Origin: Ryuthela nishihirai
Taxonomy: Eukaryota; Arthropoda; Arachnida; Araneae; Heptathelidae
Direction of reading: 5' to 3'
DNA: 64,000 bases
Assembly (NCBI GenBank): GCA_038380435.1
Contig: JAWZYU010000013.1
Coordinates: forward strand, 14,025,901 to 14,089,900
The number at the start of each line of letters is the position of its first letter. Position 1 is the first letter of the stretch. Shown here piece by piece: positions 55,604-64,000 of the stretch. Made by a program: the position numbers and the translations under genes. Below the pieces are notes generated by a model. It was not told the origin of the DNA, did no database searches, and saw only the letters and a list, made by a program, of their open reading frames with translations.

Positions 55604-56359
55604 TAATCTCATCTCATTGCATGGCATAGATGCTTTCTATGTGTACCAGCATAATGCTTTAAAGTGACATTGCCACATTTTCCTAGCATAAAAGAAGATT
55701 TTTAAACTTGGAGATTTAAACAATTCTGATTGTATTACATTTTAAGTAATGGTATCATCAGCAAAAAGTTCTTTCAAAGCAGTTCCAATCCACTTGTTTT
55801 ATTTTATTATGTGTTAAATTTAGGCTATTGTTATATTTTTTTCATTATCATTATTATTTTAGTTAAGTTTGTTAATTAGTTTACTTTCATCGTTAGTAGC
55901 CTATGTAGTACATGGTCTTTGCTGTTTCGTAATGAATGACACAAAAAGATATTCTAGACAACGTGTTGGAGAGTTGTGGCATCATTTAAGAACTCATGAA
56001 GAGATGCTTGTTGGAACAGACAGTTAAAAAAAATACCAACTTTTTTAAGAAGTAAACTCTAATATATGGTGAATTTCTTTCACAATGCATATTCTGTAGC
56101 ATGTAACTACCATAATGCTTTTTTTATTGCATTTTAGTATAACAAATATATTTTGGTCACCCACTAGATTTCATTATATTGGCATTTCAATGTATAACAA
56201 TTAAGCTTTCTTTTCTTTAGAAAGATCTATTCTACAACATACATTAAAATGGTGAAAGCATTAATTCACCGTTTTAATTTTTTTTATTTATCCAGTTTCT
56301 TTGCCATTAATTCATTCTTACACTTGAAAATATTCTAAAAATTACTATTTATGTATAAA
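55604..56359. other. Intronic sequence, nothing recognised
   Basis: No exon, repeat end or conserved open frame was seen. Confidence 0.45.
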
Positions 56360-56371
56360 TAATGTATAGTA

Positions 56372-56578
56372 GCCATCCCATGGCTGAGTGGTTAGCACGC
56401 TTGGCTACTGATCTAAGAGACTTGGGTTCAAGCTCCAAGTAAGGTATGGATGTTTGTGTTGTTTTCTCTGCTGAGGTCCCACCATCTTCACAGACCTTCT
56501 TCTGTGGCGTATATACTGCCAGCTCCTATCAGACCTCTGTCGCAAGCTATTGCTTGAGGATTTATTTTATTTATTTTT
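56372..56578 (+). repeat. SINE-A copy with candidate target duplication
   Basis: Head gccatcccatggctgagtgg, B box gggttcaagctcc, body and tail ttgcttgaggatttatttta. Flanks taatgtatagta (56360-56371) and taatatatagta (56579-56590) are a 12-bp duplication with one change. It lies about 300 bp from the host exon at 56877. Confidence 0.87.
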
Positions 56579-56876
56579 TAATATATAGTACATAGAAAAC
56601 TGAAAATTAAAATTGATAAACTAAAAAAAAAAGGGGGGGGGGAGGGAAATAGTGGTTCCAGGTCTCCAGATCAGGTCTGAGGTTCTGTTGTAGACAGAGA
56701 CTTTAAATTTTAACATAATAAGCAAGTGGCAAGGGAGAAACCTGCGAGAAATTTCGAATTGTTTTCAATATTTTTAATATTATGCAAAAACTAGCAAGAT
56801 AACTAACATATTATGTTAACAATTTCACTTCATACACAGGCACTTTGCACTTCTCATCAGAAAAGACAATGGTTAC

Positions 56877-56991
56877 CTAAGGTCACCCACAGTAGCAGAA
56901 GGATTAAATACAATTTCAGCTCCATTTAAACCATACATCATCCAGTTTTGTGGATGATGTCTTCCGTAGCAGATATTTACAGCAATTTTAC
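56877..56991 (-). CDS. UPB1: Beta-ureidopropionase exon with catalytic cysteine
   Basis: This 115-nt exon starts with two bases of a Gly codon and ends after two bases of a Ser codon. It encodes [16 protein letters not shown] followed by [21 protein letters not shown]. The Cys of NICYG is the nitrilase-family nucleophile, and the YGRHHPxNW motif is diagnostic of beta-ureidopropionase. The acceptor reads tattatag and the donor gtaacc. It joins in frame to the next exon at 47031. No upstream exon was recognised between here and 64000, so the preceding intron appears to run out of the window. Confidence 0.93.
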
Positions 56992-57327
56992 CTATAATAA
57001 AAAATGGAAGAAAATTATAACTCTTAACATTCTCTAATAATTAAAATTGTCACATTCTTAAATTATTTTTACTTCACTGTTATATTATATATATAATTTC
57101 TATTCAAAATAGATACATATACAGGGTGGTTATAATTAAACTGACATTACTAAGAGCAATGTAGAGAAGAATCTACTCGATGGATCACAACGAAAAGTGG
57201 TGGATACCTTAATAAGAACATGGGGTAGAGAATCTGCGAACAAAAAAATTAGTTAGTGTTAATGCCACTAGGTGGCGTAGGTGTGCTAAAATAAAGAAAA
57301 TATCAAGTTGAACAAACAATCTTTATT

Positions 57328-58870
57328 TTACAAATCAAGATTCTCAATATGTGAACCATTCATATGCAAAATGTGTTGGAAACATAATACAACATGGTCC
57401 ACAGTTGCTTGAAACATGTCTTGGGGAATGGCTGCAACATGCTGTTTTATTCTTCCCTTCAGTTCAGCAAGCGATTCAGCATTGCCTTGGTAAACTCGGC
57501 TTTTCAAATAACCCCATAACCAATATTCGCATGGGTTTAGGTCGGGAGAATGTGGTAGCCAAGCATTGAAAAATGCTCGAGAAATTATTCTGTCCTCACC
57601 AAATGTGGTACGCAACAACTGCATTGTCGTACATGCAATGTGGGGTGATGCACCATCCTGCATGGAGGTTATGGAGTCTAAGCAATTTCTTTCTTGCAAA
57701 ACTGGAATAATTTTGCAGCGGAGAAGATCTGTGTAACATGGTCCTTTCACCAATCGACACACAGGGTCTTAAGGCGTGACCTGCTCAATGAAAAATGGTC
57801 TGATTATAAAGTTTGAGGTAAACGCACCATACAGTTATTGGATTGGATTGTTTTACCTCTGAGCGGCACTTTTTTTGCACACCATGGGCTAAATGGCCAG
57901 GCCACAAGGACCCTGAAGGCTCAGAGAAGGTTGGGGGAGGGGACCCACTGGAACAGCTGTTGGGAGACAGATGGTAGCCTCCCGTCAAGGCCATCCAGCA
58001 TGTTCTTTAACGTGCACAGGGTATGGCTCTCCCGCACACGGGGCCATGGCTTAACGTCCCATCCGACGGACGGCGGCCTTTTCAAGCCCATCGGTGTCCC
58101 CTACTGACCGTGGGCAGGGTGGGGAAATTTTGCGGAGATAAATCTCAACGCTGACCCAGCTGGGACTCGAACCTGGGCACCATACAGTTATGTAGTTGGA
58201 GTGTAGGGCACATCATGCACAGCATGTAGATGTTAGGTCCCCATATTCGGCAGTTGTGTGTATTCACTGCTCCAGGTAGGGGAAAATGTGCCTCATCGGT
58301 CCATAAGACTTTCAAAGGACACATATTGTTCAGCTGCATCCTTGCCAGAAATCGCAAAGCGAAGTCAGTGTGCTGTTCAAGGTCACATGGTTGCAGCTAC
58401 TGCACCCTATGAATTTTATAAGGATATCATTTCAGGATGGACCACATAATTTTATGGACAGTTGACCACAGAAGTTGCAGTTGCTGGGATACCTATCTCA
58501 CACTAACTACGAGTAGCTCCAATTGCAACTGGATTTCTGCAACAGTAAGTGCGAAGTCTCCCACAATGCTTTCTGAAACAGGCTGCAGGCCTCTACCCAG
58601 AGCCACACCCAACTTGCCTGTTCTTCGAATTTCTTTATCATATTCTCCGGTCCATTTAGCGACAAAGGTCCTTTACTCAAATCTTTCAGATGATGATATT
58701 TACGTAATGGAGTGGCAGTATTACTAGTAATTATTGGTAAAAGAGTTTCACTAGCAAAGTTCGGTCCTTCTTGCAGATACCTGTGGTTCTTTCTAGTAAT
58801 TACAGGGAAGACATCACATTTTATAGTGTGCCTCATGTGACTCTCACGTGTAACTGGCTGCAATGTCATG
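57328..58870 (-). pseudogene. IS630/mariner-type transposase, interrupted by SINE-B
   Basis: N-terminal pieces lie at 58780-58507 (SLNGPENMIKKFEE). VLWTDEAHFPLPGAVNTHN carries the first catalytic Asp at about 58300, then NCRIWG. After the SINE the frame 57762-57328 is open for 144 codons with SMQDGASPHIACTTMQLLR (second Asp), WLPHSPDLNPCEYWLWGYLK and a C terminus HVVLCFQHILHMNG. A few shifts in the N-terminal part and the SINE inactivate it. The third catalytic position here appears to be within SPDLNPCEYWLW. Confidence 0.88.
57839..58176 (-). repeat. SINE-B copy with perfect 15-bp target duplication
   Basis: gcaccatacagttat occurs at 57824-57838 and 58177-58191. The SINE reads on the minus strand from the B-box region (ggttcgagtcccagctggg) to ggtaaaacaatccaatcca. 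The first ~50 bp of the tRNA-like head are missing, so it is 5'-truncated. High similarity among the well-preserved stretches suggests a fairly young insertion. Confidence 0.93.
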
Positions 58871-59067
58871 AGAAATTAGCATGTTCTACCACGTTTTTAG
58901 CATACCCGCCACCTGGTGGCACTAACACTAACTATTTTTTTTTATTCACAAATTCTATACCCCATGTTCTTATTATGGTATCCACCACTTTTCACTGTGA
59001 TCCATTGAGTAGATCCTTCTCTACATCGCCCTCTGAGTAATGTCAGTTTAATTATAACCACCCTGTA

Positions 59068-59989
59068 TACTGAGCTCCAGTTTTCACATTAAGTTGTTAA
59101 TCATTTTTAAGTAATATCCTCAAAGGGGTAATAATTTTGTCTTATAATTTATGTTATATAATATTTTAATTATATGTTTGTTAATTTTTTTGAATTAAAT
59201 AGAATAAATTATTCTAATTAAAATAGAATAAATTGTTCAATTTACCAAATGCATTGAATATGTCACTTAGAAAACTGAGGTAATTTTTAAAAAGCATTCC
59301 ATAGAATCAAAAGTGATCTAGTTATTATTGTATCAAAGAACAATATGTGTAACACTGCATTTATACATTCTGTATTAACACAAGAATTTTACAACTTCAT
59401 TTTGCAGGCAGTATTGAATTGATATACTTATTACCTTATTTTCCTGCTAGTTAACTCTTTTTATGCAATACTCACTTTGTTCTTTATTATTTGATTACAC
59501 TTTTACATGAAAAGTTCCGTACTTCAAAATTGAAGCAAAATGCTAATTTAAAACAATGAGAATTGAAAAATTCTGAAATTAAGCTGTGAAGACACCACTG
59601 ATTGCTGATAATAGTTGAACATAAGAATTTAGAAATACAAATGAAAGAACCTAACTTGCAAATAAAATACATTTTAGATATACAAAAAAGCTTTTGACAC
59701 AGCAGATTTACATTTGTTGCCAGAAAAACTATTTACTAAAGCACACACACACACTAGTTTTTTGAATCATTAGCATATAAAAAAACAATTTTTATAGGAG
59801 GATATTCAGCTGTGAATTGTTTTAACAACTATAGGAACAATTATACACTGTTTAAATTCCAGGCTAATCTAAATGAAAAAATATAGGCTCAAAAAATCCG
59901 AACACAAATGTGCATTTGGCTCCAGCATTCTGTGATATATACTTCTAACTATTGCTTTGGTATTTTAATGTTAATTTATAAGATATATT
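59068..59989. other. Intronic sequence, nothing recognised
   Basis: No exon or repeat family member recognised; includes a short (ac)n run near 59741. Confidence 0.45.
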
Positions 59990-60185
59990 ATGAGCAGTGT
60001 GCTCAAAGGCTTCAGGAAAAGGGGGAGACCTAGGATGCGATTGGCAGACAATGTCAAACAGTACCTTGCTAAAATTGGCCTACAGTGGTCAAATGCAGCA
60101 GCTGCAGCTCAAGACAGAAAGGTGTGAAGAGCAAAATTATAGTCTGGTATGACCTTCATAGCCCATGGCTGCATGGGGATTTTGT
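59990..60185 (+). mobile_element. RTE 3'-end fragment
   Basis: About 190 bp match the last part of the RTE coding region and tail (gggggagacctaggatgcg, cagacaatgtcaaacag, cccatggctgcatgggg). It is strongly 5'-truncated and diverged, with a tail of gtat repeats. Confidence 0.85.
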
Positions 60186-60439
60186 ATGTATGTATCAATT
60201 AGTAAATCAATGAATAATGGCTACATGTAAGTTATTACTGATTGTGTTAACTTTTATTCATACAACAAAAGATGCAAGCTGAAAACTTCAGTCATGTCTG
60301 CTGTAAGCCACATCTTTCCATACATGCATACCAAGGATCAATGGCTATTGGCAGTCGCTAAACTTTGAGTGTTTGCTTGAAGACAGGAGGCCAATTTTGA
60401 ATTCAACAGTATAACGAGAGACGAGTATAAATAGCACAA

Positions 60440-60560
60440 GGCAGTAATAACAGACTTCACTCGCATCTGAGGAAGCCTTAAGATGGGAGGGGGCAAAACA
60501 CATCGTGATGTTGTGTCATTTTAAAATATTTTTTACGTTTTATATGTTGACTTACTTAAC
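60440..60560 (+). repeat. Possible Penelope-like tail motif
   Basis: cgcatctgaggaagccttaa followed by gggcaaaacacatcgtg resembles the conserved 3'-region motif (CTGAxGAAGCC...GAAACxCG) of Penelope-like elements. No reverse transcriptase was found nearby. Confidence 0.35.
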
Positions 60561-61689
60561 ATTTTAATATTAAATTATTTTACACATTTGAAAACTCTTT
60601 GGAGTTCAGTTTAATTTTAAATTTTGAATCTTCCTGAGGTGAGCAAAAAGTCACCAAATGCTGAATTGGACTGGGTTTTTATGAATGTGAACATGTTAAA
60701 TATCAATAATAAATGAAGGACTGGTAAAACTTAAACCTGGACGTCTAAGGGAAAGATGACTACAAATGAGTGTAATGTAAACCACCACAGTAAAAGCTTT
60801 AAGAGACTGTACCAGCCATTCTATAATTAAGTGCACATCCAGAATATCATGTCCAGAAGAACATTAAATCCTAAAGACTACCAAGTAGAACAACAGTATA
60901 AGGTGAAGGGACTGGTAGACCTCGTGCAGGACGTCAATGTCATCAACCAAGGGGATCATCATTTAAAGGCAACAAGAGACTGAGTCACCACAAGCATCAA
61001 AAGCAGAACTGGTAATAATTTATTATCTTTTTTCATACTGTATCACCTTTGTAACGAAAGGTCGATTTCAAGTAAAAATGAGACAGCGTGTTAAATCATA
61101 GATATTGACAGGAGATGCAATATACCTCTAATGAGAGGCAAATGATAACGTTATAAAATCACCCTAGGAATATTTTTAGTTTTTAAATTATCTTGTACAG
61201 CTAGATATCATGATAATTAAATTGACATAGAGTAGCTGTGGTTGTAATTTATTTAATCAATTTACCACATATATTAACATTAAAATACCAAAGAAATAGT
61301 CAGAAGAATATATCACAGAACACTGGAGGCCTAAAATACATTTTTGGTCAATTTTTTCACCCTTTTTTTAAATTTACTTGGATCAGCCTGGAATTTAAAT
61401 AATGTGCAATTGTTCCTATAGTTGGTAAAACAATTCTCAGCTTAATACCCCCCAATAATAATTTTTTTTTTATATATTATGATGGATAAAGCTGTGGCAC
61501 ACACAGCAGCTGCACTGATTACATTAATTCACGTGACCAGTGGGAACAAAACCTAGCAGAAATGTCGACCTCGTATATAGAGCTCCACTATTGGTGTCAG
61601 AGTTATTACTTTTAATTGGTCTGAAAGCAACATTAAAAGCAAGAAACAGGTAGTAAAGTATAGCTGAATTTAATACATTTACATAAATT

Positions 61690-61857
61690 AAGAAAAAGGT
61701 TCCTAAGTTCTTGGTTCTTGGCCTGGTTTTATTTCTAATTTTTATAAATGATTTTTACGAACTAGATTCGATGATCATTATGTTATGCAGATGTTGCTGA
61801 AATAGTATATTTTCTTTGACTGTGTTGTACAACATAGTCAAGAAAATATACTATTTC
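61690..61857 (+). pseudogene. LINE reverse transcriptase relic ending in a palindrome
   Basis: Reads VPKFLVLGLVLFLIFINDF and then a YAD-like segment, the classic GVPQGSVLGPLLFLIYINDL motif of CR1/Jockey-type LINEs. It stops at the point where YADD is expected and runs into a 59-bp near-perfect palindrome at 61799-61857. Confidence 0.6.
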
Positions 61858-63679
61858 ATAGCAATTGATGTCTCTGATGTCTCTGACATCATCTATGATT
61901 TTATTAAACTATAAAGTGTTAGTCAGGTTTCTAAAATTGGTCTCACTCTGGTGACCAGGTTAAATTTGAAGTATTTTCAAAAAATAAAATTAATAACTTT
62001 AGAACCTGAAGTAATTAATGAAGGGAAATACTCATATACCAAAAGAAATGAATTTAATTGTGATTAATCAAATAGCAAAAATTCAAACAAAAATAAATAC
62101 CAGTTAAAGTTTTAAAATTTTTAAAAAATACTGCAAAATTTTACTGTTTTTTTTTCTACTTTAACTTTGTTAATATTAAAAGTATTTTTTCCCATTTCTT
62201 CCAAATTATTTTATTATTCCAATGTAAATATATTCTTCATATTTCTATTAATGCTTAAATATTTCATTTATTAAAATTTTTTAAAACTTTTTAGTCATTT
62301 ATGCAAATAATGCATAATTGTGTGTGCTTTAAATATTTTTGGCAATTGGCAGACTCTAAGGCTAAGGAAAGTTCTGTCATAAAAAATTCATTTCAGTTTA
62401 AAAACAAGATAATTTAAATAAAAACTGAAAAATATATCAGAAAAAAGATAGAGAACTGTATAAAAAATTTAATAAAAATATTTCAAAGCATTTAAAGTTT
62501 AACTGAAGAACTGAAATTGTGAATGAATCGTTTTAGTATGAAGCTGATAATTGCTATGGGAAAGTTTATTTTTAAAACTACAGCAAACAATTTTGTTTAA
62601 AAAAAATCACAATTTCATGATGTTAATTACTGAATTTGGTTAAAATATCATTAAAATAAGTTCTACCTTTTAAAAATAGTGCTTTTAGGCTAATTGCGTA
62701 ATCCTATGATTCTTCCAAAATTGGCCATTAGAAATCACTAGCAGCTTCATTTTTGGTCATTTCAAATTAATTATTCTTTATAATTACAATACATATTTGA
62801 AACGCAGTAAAAATAATTCCAGAACATCAGATTAAGAAAAAGTCTTTGAAATAGAAAGTCTGCTAAAATTCTGACTGAAAACATTAGGCAAAGTTCTGGG
62901 ATGATGCAACTTCCGGTAGCAATAAAATCAATAACTTATGTTAGAAGTTTAGAAAGCATTACAACAACTCTACTACAGTTATAAATAAGTGAAAAAATAA
63001 TAATTAAAAATATTCGCTACTTGATGTAGCGAATATTAAATATTAAAAATAATAAAAATAAATAAATTATTTTTATAATTGTCGCTACTTGATGCTAATT
63101 ACGGCAATTCAACATGTGCATAAGATCACTACAGGCTGAAATAAGCTTTTTTTTAAATTTCCATAGTTTTTTCAAGCAGAATCAACAGGCAAAAAATATA
63201 TATCACAGACCGAAAGCTTATTTTCCAGGTTTGATTAGAAACAGTTAAAAATGCCAAATTCTATTCGAAAAAAATAAAATATATGATATTGCATTACAAC
63301 AGTAGACAGACTCTAGGCCTCTAGAATTAGAAAAGTGAAAACATTTATACCAATCTTGGACATGCAAAGAGTTAAAATCGATAGGAGGTTGGTTTTAAAC
63401 AGACTAAATTTGAATATTCAAAGAAATATATTTTGAGCTGAACAAGCCTGATTAAATTTTTTGCATAAATGTCATGAAATTACTATAAACAAAAAATTTC
63501 AGTCATTGTGTGTCAGATCTGGATATTGATGCCACAGATGATCTTATTAAAATTCAAGTTGGCCAGTTTTAAACTGATTGAATCTAAATATTCACAGAAA
63601 TATGTTTACTGGATGTTGAACCATTGAGTTTATCTGAGTTTATCTCAATATTTATTATCAGTAGCATACTTGTAAGAGC
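61858..63679. other. AT-rich sequence, nothing recognised
   Basis: No exon or repeat ends were seen. A short inverted repeat around 63016-63036 (tattcgctacttgatgtagcgaata) is the only structure. Confidence 0.45.
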
Positions 63680-64000
63680 CTGTAAATGGTAGCTAGGCGT
63701 AAACTGGAAGGAGAGCTGTGCAGCAATCCCTAGTGATGATGCACAGAACCGGCCAGGTCTAGCACCTAATGTCCGACCCTGCCTTCTCGTGGTGCAGGCC
63801 GTTACTAGCTTTCAAAAGAGATATTCTCTTTTGGAAGGGAACGGAAGGGGAGGGCTGCCAGTTCAGTATGGCCTACTGATCTGGTCATCTATGGCCACTT
63901 TTTTGTTTTTTTTTCAACCCTGCTGAAGAGTGATCAACTCATAGGGTCCTGGTGCTGACCATTTATACCTACTAGACTGGACTTGTTTATGGATTTGAGC
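63680..64000 (+). mobile_element. 5' end of another RTE copy, running off the window
   Basis: Starts ctgtaaatggtagctagg exactly like the full-length element at 39241 and matches its first ~320 bp with scattered changes. It confirms the family's 5' end. The coding region would lie beyond the window. Confidence 0.92.

Larger units (their letters stand above)
2036..56991 (-). other. UPB1: Partial beta-ureidopropionase gene (six internal exons, five introns)
   Basis: This locus encodes the conserved C-terminal half of beta-ureidopropionase, the cytosolic nitrilase-superfamily enzyme that hydrolyses N-carbamoyl-beta-alanine to beta-alanine, CO2 and ammonia, the last step of uracil/thymine breakdown. 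Six exons of 115, 82, 43, 27, 41 and 87 nt total 395 nt. Each has an AG acceptor and GT donor on the minus strand, and the phases join without a stop. The protein aligns collinearly with my memory of human UPB1 from about residue 226 to 357 of 384, and contains the nucleophile Cys in the N-I-C-Y-G motif. The introns are about 9.8, 4.0, 20.7, 11.5 and 8.6 kb and consist largely of transposons. The N-terminal exons with the catalytic Glu and Lys, and the last exon of about 27 codons, were not found here. Exon calls are from reading, not alignment software. Confidence 0.9.
57122..59065 (-). mobile_element. IS630/mariner-type transposon with ~158-bp inverted repeats, carrying a SINE-B
   Basis: Both ends start cagggtggttataattaaac and stay inverted-repeat for about 158 bp, to the ccactaggtggcg region. 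TA is at 57120-57121 and 59066-59067. Without the SINE the element is about 1.6 kb. It begins about 130 bp beyond the 5' side of the host exon at 56991. Confidence 0.92.

Noticed and set aside
60690..61015. Possible Tc1-like N-terminus (GRPRAG-like reading)
   Set aside because: Too few matching residues, no terminal repeats and no catalytic motif; not supportable.
1..64000. CRISPR array, operon, phage or other prokaryotic system
   Set aside because: No regularly spaced repeats, no bacterial gene order or ribosome binding sites; spliced exons and SINEs show eukaryotic nuclear DNA.

Overview
This is animal nuclear DNA, AT-rich and dense with transposons. The tRNA-derived SINEs, the I-type and RTE-type LINEs and the many Tc1/mariner, hAT and piggyBac-like relics point to an arthropod; a chelicerate (spider, scorpion or horseshoe crab) is my guess, not something the sequence proves. 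No prokaryotic gene structure, rRNA, tRNA gene or CRISPR array is visible.

The one host gene I can support is a beta-ureidopropionase (UPB1 family, pyrimidine catabolism) on the minus strand. Six short exons lie in order at 56991-56877, 47031-46950, 42972-42930, 22242-22216, 10742-10702 and 2122-2036. All have AG/GT borders and the codon phases join exactly. They encode about 132 consecutive residues, including the catalytic Cys, and stop about 27 residues before the expected C terminus. The 5' exons (above 57 kb) and the last exon (below 2 kb) were not found and probably lie outside the window. Nearly everything else is intron filled with mobile DNA.

Layout: 0-10 kb holds a piggyBac-like relic, a Tc1 element split by a hAT MITE, a second copy of that MITE and RTE fragments. 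10-18 kb holds a piggyBac-like MITE, then a 3'-deleted I-type LINE split by a twin-primed RTE copy and a SINE. 18-25 kb holds SINEs, an inverted-repeat (Penelope-like) element and a Tc1 element. 25.6-38.3 kb is one Tc1 element of about 1.3 kb inflated to 12.7 kb by nested insertions: a complete 7.0-kb I-type LINE with target-site duplication, a SINE, and a 3.9-kb inverted-repeat element that itself carries piggyBac-like, SINE and Penelope-like insertions. 39.2-42.8 kb is a full-length RTE element. 43-47 kb has piggyBac-like copies, a mariner inside a SINE and a pogo-like MITE. 48.5-59 kb has two IS630/mariner-type transposons, an RTE copy, a 3.6-kb hAT element and SINEs. 59-64 kb holds an RTE tail, a palindrome and the start of another RTE copy.

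No undescribed system was found. The most informative content is the layered insertion history, the inverted duplications inside dead elements, and the defects shared between young RTE copies.
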